DNA of 35,666 nt from F23-B02 sp963625655 (GTDB lineage: Bacteria > Bacillota > Clostridia > Oscillospirales > Oscillospiraceae): NCBI GenBank assembly GCA_963625655.1, contig CAVFTS010000019.1, positions 1 to 35,666 of the forward strand, read 5' to 3'. This document shows positions 1 to 7,009 of the stretch, piece by piece. Position 1 is the stretch's first letter; each line of letters starts with the position of its first letter. Position numbers and translations under genes: made by a program. Below the pieces are notes generated by a model. That model was given only the letters and a program-made list of their open reading frames with translations. It did no database searches and had not been told where the DNA came from.

Positions 1-17
1 TTATAGAGTAGTAGTTA

Positions 18-227
18 TTAGAGCCCCTCTCCAAGGGCTGTGCTACACTGTAAGGAATGCCGTGGAGGCTTTTCGCCCCTACCGCCGGACGGCTCCTGAG
101 GATCTTTCCAAAGCGTGTCGATCACGCCTGCGAAATATGTCGGCGATACGGACGTATAAACGAAACTGTCGACCGGCCGATCCTTCACCGTTTGCCGCAC
201 TTGTCGGTATAATTCATTCTTAATCAT
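18..227 (-). other. Doubtful 69-codon reading frame at left edge
   Basis: An open frame of 69 codons that resembles no family I know. Its C-terminal part (rich in G, R, P and S) reads like translated non-coding DNA. The only ATG lies inside a near-perfect -10 box (TATGAT, 223-228, minus strand), so a transcript from that promoter would start downstream of the ATG and could not use it. No Shine-Dalgarno sequence precedes it. The leftward transcript may instead be a non-coding RNA or the 5' leader of a gene outside the window. Confidence 0.15.
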
Positions 228-251
228 ACGTCATACGCCGTTTAATGTCAA
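223..251 (-). promoter_or_regulatory. Consensus sigma-A promoter firing leftward
   Basis: On the minus strand TTGACA (246-251), a 17-bp spacer and TATGAT (223-228). Transcription would begin near 216 and run off the left edge. It is back to back with the proS promoter, so the two units are divergent. Confidence 0.7.
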
Positions 252-277
252 GACACCGGCTTTTTTTATTCCTGCGA

Positions 278-306
278 TTGACAAGCGGCGGCGGGGCGGA
301 TAAAAT
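278..306 (+). promoter_or_regulatory. Sigma-A promoter for proS
   Basis: TTGACA (278-283), 17-bp spacer, TAAAAT (301-306). The predicted leader of about 65 nt has a small GGGAG/CTCCC hairpin (340-354) and the AAGGAG ribosome binding site at 365-370. I see no T-box motif in this short leader. Confidence 0.75.
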
Positions 307-377
307 ATAAAGGTTAGCGGAAGCCGCTCACAATAAAGCGGGGAGAGGGACTCCCGGCTTCAAAAAGGAGAAAGACT

Positions 378-1814
378 ATGGCAAAGGAAAAGAAGGTTGA
401 ACAGATAACCGATATGGAGCAGGATTTTGCCCAGTGGTTTACCGACGTATGCACCAAGGCAGAGCTTGTCGATTACTCCGGGGTAAAGGGACTTTTCATT
501 CTGCGCCCTTACGGTTACGCCATTTGGGAAAATATTCAGAAGGAGCTTGACAGGATGTTCAAAGCAGATGGTCACGAGAACGTGTCCATGCCCATGCTCA
601 TCCCCGAAAGCCTGCTGCAGAAGGAAAAGGATCACGTCGAGGGCTTTGCGCCGGAGTGCGCATGGGTCACGGTCGGCGGCAGCGAGGAGCTGCCGGAGCG
701 TCTGTGCATCCGCCCCACCTCCGAGACGCTGTTCTGCGACCATTGGAGCCACATCGTTCATTCGTGGCGTGACCTGCCCATGCTGTACAATCAGTGGTGC
801 AGCGTCCTGCGTTGGGAAAAGACCACCCGTCCCTTCCTCCGTGGCAGGGAATTCCTGTGGCAGGAGGGTCACACCCTCCACGCTACCGAGGAGGAGGCAC
901 GCAAGGAAACTCTCCGGCAGCTTGAGGTCTACGCCGAGCTGTGCGAGAAGTACCTCGCAATGCCCGTCATCCGGGGCAACAAGACCGATAAGGAGAAGTT
1001 TGCCGGAGCGGTCAACACCTACACCATCGAGTGCATGATGCACGACCACAAGGCGCTGCAGTCCGGCACCAGCCACTACTTCGGCACCGGCTTTGCGGAG
1101 CAGTTCGGCATCACCTTTACCGATAAGGACAACAAGCTCAAGCACCCGCACCAGACCTCGTGGGGTCTGTCCACCCGCATCATCGGCGGCGTCATCATGA
1201 CTCACGGCGACAACAACGGTCTCGTGCTGCCTCCGAGGATAGCGCCCGTGCAGGTCATCGTCGTTCCCGTCGCACAGCACAAGCCCGGCGTGACCGAAAA
1301 GGCAACCGAGCTTTACGAGGCGCTTTGCGCCCACGGTGTGCGCTGCAAGATCGACCTGAGCGACAACAGTCTCGGCTGGAAGTGCGCTCAGTACGAGATG
1401 AAGGGCGTTCCCCTGCGCATCGAGCTTGGACCCCGTGACATCGAAAACGGCATCTGCGTTGCGGTGCGCCGTGACAACGGCGAAAAGCTCAGCGTTAAGA
1501 TCGACGAGCTTTGCGACAGGATCGACGGTCTGCTCGACGACGTTCAGCAAGGTCTTTTCGACAAGGCGAAGAAGAATCTCGACAGCCACATTTTCGAGGC
1601 TCACTCTCTCGAAGAGGCGAAGCGTCTCCAGTCGGAAAAAGGCGGCTTTATAAAGACGATGTGGTGCGGCGAGCTTGCGTGCGAGCTGAAGATGAAGGAG
1701 GAGGCGGGAATGTCGAGCCGCTGCATCCCCTTCGAGCAGGAAGACCTCGGCGACACCTGCCCCATCTGCGGCAAGAAGGCAAAGCACATGATCTACTGGG
1801 GCGTAGCGTACTGA
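378..1814 (+). CDS. proS: Prolyl-tRNA synthetase, archaeal/eukaryal-like (type 3)
   Basis: Cytosolic class II aminoacyl-tRNA synthetase that charges tRNA-Pro with proline. At 478 residues it matches the short type 3 ProS without the editing insertion found in the roughly 570-residue bacterial type. Visible family features are the motif 2 region LRWEKTTRPFLRGREF (about residues 149-164), the motif 3 region with GLSTRIIGG, an anticodon-binding domain from about residue 290, and a C-terminal zinc-type domain with CGELAC and CPICGKK, ending in the typical WGVAY. The start follows AAGGAG with 7-nt spacing. It appears monocistronic, with its own promoter and a strong terminator directly downstream. 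Confidence 0.97.
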   Translation: MAKEKKVEQITDMEQDFAQWFTDVCTKAELVDYSGVKGLFILRPYGYAIWENIQKELDRMFKADGHENVSMPMLIPESLLQKEKDHVEGFAPECAWVTVGGSEELPERLCIRPTSETLFCDHWSHIVHSWRDLPMLYNQWCSVLRWEKTTRPFLRGREFLWQEGHTLHATEEEARKETLRQLEVYAELCEKYLAMPVIRGNKTDKEKFAGAVNTYTIECMMHDHKALQSGTSHYFGTGFAEQFGITFTDKDNKLKHPHQTSWGLSTRIIGGVIMTHGDNNGLVLPPRIAPVQVIVVPVAQHKPGVTEKATELYEALCAHGVRCKIDLSDNSLGWKCAQYEMKGVPLRIELGPRDIENGICVAVRRDNGEKLSVKIDELCDRIDGLLDDVQQGLFDKAKKNLDSHIFEAHSLEEAKRLQSEKGGFIKTMWCGELACELKMKEEAGMSSRCIPFEQEDLGDTCPICGKKAKHMIYWGVAY

Positions 1815-1850
1815 GTTTCATACCGATAACGAGTTCTTTGACAGTCTGAA

Positions 1851-1886
1851 ACGGAGCAGTTGTTTTGAACAACTGCTCCGTTTTTT
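1851..1886. terminator. Rho-independent terminator after proS
   Basis: Perfect 14-bp stem ACGGAGCAGTTGTT / AACAACTGCTCCGT with a 3-nt loop, followed by six T on the plus strand. It also lies at the very end of the convergent lipoprotein gene, whose TAA overlaps the T tract, so it may end both transcripts. Confidence 0.9.
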
Positions 1887-2487
1887 ACTCCTCCGGGACG
1901 AGGGGGAGGGTGACCGTCTTTACTTTTGCGTCGGGGTTCGTGCCGTCGCCGTCGACAAACTCGACCGAGAGCGACGTTCCGTCCTCACTCGCTTCGGCGG
2001 CGGTCACGCATATCTGCCACGAATCGCTCTCGACAGGGGTCTCAAAGCGATAGCCCGACTCGTCGAAAATGCCGCGCACGACCATGATGTGTCCGTTGTC
2101 GTAGGCGTTGTAGGCGACCAGCTCGCCGTCGCTCCAGAATGCGTTCATAAACGACTCCGACGCCTTGCCGTTTTTGAGGTCGTAGTACCTCGCCCAGCTA
2201 TGCCCGTCGTCGGTAAAGCGGATGCCCGCCAATGTGTCGCTCACCTGCGAGACCTTCGGCATCTCGGCACAGAAGGCGCTCTCTATCGTCTTGCCGTCGA
2301 GATCAAAGACCGTGTAGCAGTACTTGACGTTTTCGCCGTCTGCCACCGCCTCGACGGTGAAGATGTCGGTCGAAACAAGGGTGCGGCTGTTTTCGACGTC
2401 CTTGGTCTGAACGGGAGGCTCCGTGTCCTGCATGCAGGCGCAAAGCAGAAGGACGCACAAAAGCAGCGGAGCAATAAGCTTTTTCAT
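1885..2487 (-). CDS. Predicted lipoprotein of unknown function
   Basis: 200 residues. The N-terminus MKKLIAPLLLCVLLLCAC is a lipoprotein signal peptide with lipobox LCAC (lipid-modified Cys at about 18). The remainder is acidic and soluble, with an alternating hydrophobic pattern suggesting a beta-rich extracellular domain. I recognise no domain. The ATG overlaps the dfrA stop as ATGA, and AAGGAAGG lies upstream, so it is the last gene of a thyA-dfrA operon and translationally coupled. This does not imply a folate function; it may be a passenger gene. Confidence 0.8.
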   Translation of the reverse strand: MKKLIAPLLLCVLLLCACMQDTEPPVQTKDVENSRTLVSTDIFTVEAVADGENVKYCYTVFDLDGKTIESAFCAEMPKVSQVSDTLAGIRFTDDGHSWARYYDLKNGKASESFMNAFWSDGELVAYNAYDNGHIMVVRGIFDESGYRFETPVESDSWQICVTAAEASEDGTSLSVEFVDGDGTNPDAKVKTVTLPLVPEE

Positions 2488-2969
2488 TCGTTTACCTTCC
2501 TTTCGTATCGCATGAAGCGGTAGCCGACGCCGTTTTCCTCAAGCGGCGCTCCGGCGTCCGCAAGGTACCAGTCCCCGCTCTCGTCGAGTGCGGGGAAGTA
2601 TGCGTCGGACTTCGGCGCAAGCTCTATTTTAGTCACAAACACACGGTCGATATACGGGAAAAACTCACGGAACACGCTCGCTCCGCCCAAAACGACGCAG
2701 TCGCCGTTTCCGATAAGCTCCAGCGCATCGGCGACACCGTGGACGACCTCGGCTCCGGGGATATCGATGCTCTGACGGGTGACGACGATGTTGCGGCGAC
2801 CCTTGAGCGGTCTTCCGCCGGGGAAGTCCTCAAGCGTCCTGCGTCCGACAAGCACGGTCCTGCCCCGTGTCAGCTCGACAAAGTGCGCCCTGTCCGCCCT
2901 GATGACGACGGGCTGCGTCCCCTCAAAGCCGATGCCCCAGTCACTGTAAACCGCAACTATCGCATCCAT
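2484..2969 (-). CDS. folA: Dihydrofolate reductase
   Basis: Reduces dihydrofolate to tetrahydrofolate with NADPH, regenerating the cofactor consumed by thymidylate synthase. 161 residues, the normal DhfR length. Visible signatures are an N-terminal strand with W11 in the DWGIG loop, the catalytic acid D26 in the first helix (RADRAHFVELT), GRRTLEDF (43-49) and the NADP-binding GGASVF (95-100) followed by the DRVFVTKI strand. The gene starts 9 bp after thyA with a GAGGTGAG ribosome binding site and overlaps the next gene by 4 bp. The symbol dfrA is also used. Confidence 0.96.
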   Translation of the reverse strand: MDAIVAVYSDWGIGFEGTQPVVIRADRAHFVELTRGRTVLVGRRTLEDFPGGRPLKGRRNIVVTRQSIDIPGAEVVHGVADALELIGNGDCVVLGGASVFREFFPYIDRVFVTKIELAPKSDAYFPALDESGDWYLADAGAPLEENGVGYRFMRYERKVNE

Positions 2970-2978
2970 GCTCTCACC

Positions 2979-3809
2979 TCACAGCGCAACGGGGATCTTG
3001 CCCGAAAAGTCCGAGTACTCATAGCCCTCGACCTTGAAGCTGTCCCTTGTGAATTTGTAAAAATCGGTGACATCGGGGTCGATGACGAGCTTCGGCGCAG
3101 ACTTCGGCTCGTTTGCGATTATCTCCTCGATCATGGGAACGTGGCGGTCGTAGATGTGCGCATCGGCGATGACGTGGACAAACTCGCCGGGCTTTAAGCC
3201 CGACACCTGCGCCATCATGCAGGTCAGCACGGAGTACTGCACGACGTTCCAGTTGTTTGCCGCCAGCATATCCTGCGAGCGCTGATTTAAGATCGCATTG
3301 AGTCTGTCCCCCGTGACGTTGAAGGTCATGGAGTATGCGCAGGGATAGAGCGCCATTTCGCTCAGATCGGCATGGTTATATATGTTCGTGATGATTCTGC
3401 GTGAAGCCGGGTTGTGCTTTAAGTCCCAAAGCACACGGTCAACCTGATCCATATCGCCCTCTTTGTAGTGGTGCTTAACGCCGAGCTGGTAGCCGTAGGC
3501 CTTGCCGATGCTGCCGTTTTCGTCCGCCCAAGCATCCCACACACGGGTGCGAAGCTCGTTTACGTTGTTGCTCTTTGCCTGCCATATCCACAGAAGCTCA
3601 TCAATGGCGCTCTTCCAGAAGGTGCGGCGTATGGTGAGGATGGGGAACTCCTCGGAGAGATCATAGCGGTTTACGATGCCGAACCTTTTCACCGTGTGCG
3701 CCGGGGTGCCGTCCTCCCAGCGGGGGCGCACCTGAAGCTCCGTGTCCCATGTTCCGTTATCGAGAATGTCTCTGCAATTTGCAATGAAAATTTCGTCTGC
3801 TCTGCTCAT
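2979..3809 (-). CDS. thyA: Thymidylate synthase (ThyA type)
   Basis: Methylates dUMP to dTMP using methylene-tetrahydrofolate and releases dihydrofolate, which the neighbouring reductase recycles. 276 residues. The catalytic cysteine is C157 in ALYPCAYSMTF; the dUMP-contacting segment is NQRSQD (175-180), with N188 the likely substrate-orienting asparagine. Both motifs depart from the textbook forms (LPPCH and the G-PFN loop), as in a divergent clostridial ThyA branch. The start follows GGGAGGAAA. It leads a thyA-dfrA-lipoprotein operon from its own promoter. Confidence 0.95.
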   Translation of the reverse strand: MSRADEIFIANCRDILDNGTWDTELQVRPRWEDGTPAHTVKRFGIVNRYDLSEEFPILTIRRTFWKSAIDELLWIWQAKSNNVNELRTRVWDAWADENGSIGKAYGYQLGVKHHYKEGDMDQVDRVLWDLKHNPASRRIITNIYNHADLSEMALYPCAYSMTFNVTGDRLNAILNQRSQDMLAANNWNVVQYSVLTCMMAQVSGLKPGEFVHVIADAHIYDRHVPMIEEIIANEPKSAPKLVIDPDVTDFYKFTRDSFKVEGYEYSDFSGKIPVAL

Positions 3810-3839
3810 GGCTTTTCCTCCCGTGCAAAATCACTTACA

Positions 3840-3869
3840 TTTATATCACATAAACAGGCACCGTGTAAA
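3840..3869 (-). promoter_or_regulatory. Candidate promoter for thyA operon
   Basis: On the minus strand TTTACA (rc of 3864-3869), 18-bp spacer, TATAAA (rc of 3840-3845) preceded by TGA, giving an extended -10. The operon start is about 30 nt downstream. Confidence 0.55.
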
Positions 3870-3887
3870 TAGCCGGAGAATAGGATA
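3860..3887 (+). promoter_or_regulatory. Possible sigma-K-type promoter for dpaAB
   Basis: AC at 3860-3861, a 17-bp gap, then AATAGGATA (3879-3887), close to the mother-cell sigma-K pattern AC...CATAnnnTA. No good sigma-A promoter is visible here. dpaA/spoVFA is sigma-K-dependent in Bacillus subtilis, which favours the reading, but the -10 match is imperfect and the spacing to the SD at 3891 is tight. Confidence 0.35.
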
Positions 3888-3904
3888 TTCGGGAGGTGAG
3901 GCTT

Positions 3905-4738
3905 ATGAATTACGTTCTCATAGGCGGCGACGGCAGAATGCAGAGCCTGTACCGCCGCCTTAAAGGAGGCGGCGAGAGCGTTTTCTGCTATGCAATGGAA
4001 ACGGCGCCGCTGCCGGACGGGGCAAAATGCACGGAGCTTCCGAAGGACGCCGATGTTTACGTTCTGCCGCTGCCGTCCGAGAAGCGGCAGGGGTATATAA
4101 ATGCGCCGTTCTGCCCCTCGCCGCCGGAGACGGCAAGGCTGTTTGCCGAGCTGCCGCAGGGGGCGCTCGTCTGCGGCGGCAAGGTGAGTGCGGAAATGCG
4201 GGAGGCGGCTGCAATATGCGGCTTACGACTGTACGACTGCATGCTGCTGCCCGACTTCGTCGTCGGCAATGCGGCGATAACCGCCGAGGCCGCAGTGTCG
4301 CTGCTCATGGAGGCGACGCCCGACTGCATTGCGGGCAAGCGCATACTCGTCCTCGGCAGGGGACGCATAGGAAAGCTCCTCGGCGAAAGGCTGCGGGCGC
4401 TCGGCGCCGAGGTGTGGGTCATGTCGGGAAGCCCCGAAGCGGCGGCGCTCGCACGGGCGCTCGGCTTCGGAGTGCTGCCGAAGGGCGGCGACACGTCGGG
4501 CTTTTACATGGCGGTGAACACCGCTCCGGCGATGACGCTCTCTCACTCTCAGCAGCGGGGCTTTGACGCAGGCTGCGTGCTTTTGGAGCTTGCTTCCGCA
4601 CCGGGCTTCGACCCGGGCGAAACTGCGCACTGCCGGCTCATAAACGCTCCGGGGCTGCCGGGGAAGTATGCGCCCGACGCCTGCGGCGAGCTGCTGCGCA
4701 ATGCGGTAAATTTGATCGTAAAGGAGCATATGCAATGA
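3905..4738 (+). CDS. dpaA: Dipicolinate synthase subunit A (SpoVFA)
   Basis: Dehydrogenase-like subunit of the enzyme that oxidises a dihydrodipicolinate-pathway intermediate to dipicolinic acid in the mother cell of a sporulating cell; Ca-dipicolinate then fills the spore core. 277 residues. It shows an N-terminal fold starting YVLIGGDGRM, an NAD(P)-binding Rossmann segment ILVLGRGRIGKLLGERL (about 150-166), and the family C-terminus LPGKYAPDACGELL. I chose ATG 3905 over an in-frame GTG at 3896 because the GTG lies inside the SD GGGAGGTGAG (3891-3900). It overlaps dpaB by ATGA. It is the clearest marker that the organism forms endospores. Confidence 0.94.
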   Translation: MNYVLIGGDGRMQSLYRRLKGGGESVFCYAMETAPLPDGAKCTELPKDADVYVLPLPSEKRQGYINAPFCPSPPETARLFAELPQGALVCGGKVSAEMREAAAICGLRLYDCMLLPDFVVGNAAITAEAAVSLLMEATPDCIAGKRILVLGRGRIGKLLGERLRALGAEVWVMSGSPEAAALARALGFGVLPKGGDTSGFYMAVNTAPAMTLSHSQQRGFDAGCVLLELASAPGFDPGETAHCRLINAPGLPGKYAPDACGELLRNAVNLIVKEHMQ

Positions 4739-5241
4739 ACAAAAAGCGTTTGGGGGTAGCCCTTTGCGGCTCCTACTGCACATACGGAAAGCTCTTTCCC
4801 GCACCGGAAGGGCTTGCGGAGGAATATGAGCTTGTGCCGATAATGAGCGACACCGCCGCCGAAACGGACATCGTTTCGGCGGAGCCCTTAGGTCCCGCCC
4901 TGCCGATGGACGCACTTTTGATAGCGCCCTGCACCGGAAACACGATGGCGAAGCTTGCGCACGGGATAAGCGATTCCTCGGTCACGATGGCGGCGAAGGC
5001 ACATCTGCGAAACGACAAGCCCGTCATCGTGGCGTTTTCCACGAACGACGGACTGTCCGGCTCGCTTAAAAACATAGCGGAGCTGTTAAATCGCAAGAAT
5101 TATTATTTCGTGCCGTTTCGTCAGGATTCGCCGGATGCTAAGCCGAGCTCGCTCGCCTCGGACTTTTCGCTCATCCCGCAGACAGTCGCCGAGGCGCTTT
5201 CCGGTCACCAGCTCCAACCCCTCGTCCTCGGTCCGGATTAA
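4735..5241 (+). CDS. dpaB: Dipicolinate synthase subunit B (SpoVFB)
   Basis: Flavoprotein-like partner of DpaA in dipicolinic acid synthesis. The sequence follows B. subtilis SpoVFB as I recall it: VALCGSYCTYGKLFP at the N-terminus, AEPLGPALPMDALLIAPCTGNTMAKLA in the centre (about 50-76), then STNDGLSGS and LIPQTVAEALSGHQLQP at the end. At 168 residues it is about 30 shorter than usual; the missing part is the stretch between VPIMS and VSAEPLGP. Motifs on both sides are intact and the frame is open, so this looks like a compact version rather than a pseudogene. It is translationally coupled to dpaA. Confidence 0.93.
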   Translation: MNKKRLGVALCGSYCTYGKLFPAPEGLAEEYELVPIMSDTAAETDIVSAEPLGPALPMDALLIAPCTGNTMAKLAHGISDSSVTMAAKAHLRNDKPVIVAFSTNDGLSGSLKNIAELLNRKNYYFVPFRQDSPDAKPSSLASDFSLIPQTVAEALSGHQLQPLVLGPD

Positions 5242-5244
5242 GCG

Positions 5245-5277
5245 AAAATGCTCACCCGCTTGTTTGCGGGTGAGCAT
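5245..5277 (-). terminator. Terminator for the coiled-coil/MMPL operon
   Basis: 12-bp stem ATGCTCACCCGC (5248-5259) / GCGGGTGAGCAT (5266-5277). The T run follows on the minus strand (rc of AAAA, 5245-5248), so it mainly ends the leftward transcript; it also sits just after the dpaB stop. Confidence 0.7.
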
Positions 5278-5294
5278 ATCACATATCACCTTTA

Positions 5295-6977
5295 TCACTT
5301 TCCGCCGAGGTTGCGGCGAGCGGCATCGAAGCGCTTTTTCGCCTCCTCGTACTCACGGCGAGCCCTTATCAGCTCCTCGTTTCGTGTGGTTTCCTCCATA
5401 CGGGTCGCCTCCTCGTTTAAGCGCCGAGTCTCGGAGGCAAGCTCCTCAAGGCTCATTTCGCCGCCCTCGGCTTCGGGAGTCTCAATCTTTGCGGGGGACT
5501 TTTTCTTCTCTGCGGGCTTTTCCCGGACGGCGACGGGCGCTTCCTCAATCTCGTCCCCGTCACTGCCGGCTTCGGGAACGACGCCCGAAAGCACCTTGTT
5601 GTAAACGCTGCGGCACAGCAGCGCAAGTGCGGCGGTACACAGAGCCGCAACGGCGACGATAAGCAGCGCCGTAGATTGCAGCTTGCCGTCTCCCGCAACG
5701 TTGCCGAGCTTATCCATGTAGGAGTACGCAAAGCTGCGGCTGCCGTTTACGAGACCGTAGATCATAAAGCCGACCGACAGCGCCGCCGCAGCGGCGGCGG
5801 CTATTGCACAGGTCGTAAGCCTTACGCCGGTGGGGGTGAGCGAGGCTATGATGCCCGCAACGCCCGCTGCGGCGCAGACGCCGCAAACGACGATGAGCAT
5901 GACGTACAGCCGCTGGCGCACGGTCATTTCGGCGTTGACACCGTCCTTGTTGCTTTCGATAAAGCTCCTTGCGGCATCAACGACACTGCGGTAGTCGCTC
6001 TCGTCCTCGACCTGCTCTGCGATGCCGGGTATCTTCATAAGCTCGGCAACGCCCGCCTTGACCTTGGACTCGGCGTCGTTATACGCCTTGAGATCGTCGA
6101 GCGCATCCTGAAGATTCTCAACGCTCTCGCTCACGGTTTGGCGTCCGGCGTCAAGCTCCGCCTTGGCGGAGTTAAGCTTGCTTTTGCCGGCGTCAAGCTG
6201 CTTCTTACCCTCGTCTAACTGTGCCTTGGCGTCGTCAAGCCGCTTCTTGCCCTCGTCGAGCTGCACCTTGGCGTCGGCAAGCTGAGCTTCGCCGTCGGCA
6301 ATCTGCTTTTCGGCGTCGGCTATCTGAACGTTTGCGTCGGCAAGCTGCTGCTGTCCCGCCTCGTAAGCCTCAAGCACCGCCTCCACGCTGTCGTAGCCGT
6401 AGCGCTGTGCGATGGGGTCTGCGAGGAATCTCGTATGCTCATAGACCTTGCCGTTTGCGAGATCGACATAGACCTTCAGCTCGTTGTACGCCGGGGTCGC
6501 AGCATCGAGCTTCTCCTGCCCCGCGTCACGCTGAGCCTTGGCGGCGGCAAGCTGAGCCTTGCCCTCCTCAAGCTTTTCGCAGGCGTTGTTGTACTCGGCA
6601 AGCTTCTCGTCGTACAGCGCCTTGGCTGCGTCGTACCGAGCCTTGCCCTCGTCGTACTCCTTCTGTCCTGCGTCGAGCTTATCTTTTCCCGCCTCGTACT
6701 CACGCTCACCCTCGGCAAGCTTGTCGCCGCCGATCTGTTCGACGACGGAGCCCTCGGCGGCGTCGAGGAGGTCCTGCTTGCGCTGCTCCTCCTCCGCCTC
6801 AAGCTCTGCCACACCCTTTTCCGTCTCGTCGGCTATCTGGGCGACGACCTTCCGCTGATTGTTGGTATAGCGGACTATTGCGGATATGTCGTCAAGTCCG
6901 ACGACTCCGGCATAAATGCCGAATATCGCCGCCAGCACCAGACACACGCTTATTACCGTCAGCAGTGTTCTTTTCAT
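5295..6977 (-). CDS. Membrane protein with tandem-heptad extracellular coiled coil (YhgE/Pip-like)
   Basis: 560 residues. An N-terminal membrane anchor (about 5-27) is followed by a long charged region (30-345) with coiled-coil character. Residues 211-280 are ten uninterrupted heptads of the form Q-L-A/D-D/E-A/G-x-x. Three membrane segments follow (about 357-380, 387-410 and 436-456), then a charged cytoplasmic tail with a second predicted coil (510-555). This layout resembles YhgE/Pip-type proteins, which often sit beside MMPL transporters. It lies 32 bp after the MMPL gene in the same operon with an AAAGGAA ribosome binding site. An accessory or periplasmic-adaptor-like role for the exporter is an inference. 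Confidence 0.8.
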   Translation of the reverse strand: MKRTLLTVISVCLVLAAIFGIYAGVVGLDDISAIVRYTNNQRKVVAQIADETEKGVAELEAEEEQRKQDLLDAAEGSVVEQIGGDKLAEGEREYEAGKDKLDAGQKEYDEGKARYDAAKALYDEKLAEYNNACEKLEEGKAQLAAAKAQRDAGQEKLDAATPAYNELKVYVDLANGKVYEHTRFLADPIAQRYGYDSVEAVLEAYEAGQQQLADANVQIADAEKQIADGEAQLADAKVQLDEGKKRLDDAKAQLDEGKKQLDAGKSKLNSAKAELDAGRQTVSESVENLQDALDDLKAYNDAESKVKAGVAELMKIPGIAEQVEDESDYRSVVDAARSFIESNKDGVNAEMTVRQRLYVMLIVVCGVCAAAGVAGIIASLTPTGVRLTTCAIAAAAAAALSVGFMIYGLVNGSRSFAYSYMDKLGNVAGDGKLQSTALLIVAVAALCTAALALLCRSVYNKVLSGVVPEAGSDGDEIEEAPVAVREKPAEKKKSPAKIETPEAEGGEMSLEELASETRRLNEEATRMEETTRNEELIRARREYEEAKKRFDAARRNLGGK

Positions 6978-7009
6978 TTCACGTTTCCTTTCACCGTCCG
7001 GCAGCCGCC

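Noticed and set aside
360..1787. Long minus-strand open frame of 475 codons opposite proS
   Set aside because: It is antisense to a clear proS gene, has no recognisable family and arises from the GC-rich codon bias of the real gene.
4223..4915. Minus-strand 230-codon frame across dpaA/dpaB
   Set aside because: Arg/Ala/Pro-rich antisense shadow of two well-supported coupled genes.
4735..5241. dpaB as a pseudogene because of its short length
   Set aside because: All motifs outside the deleted segment are intact, the frame is open, and the gene is translationally coupled to dpaA.
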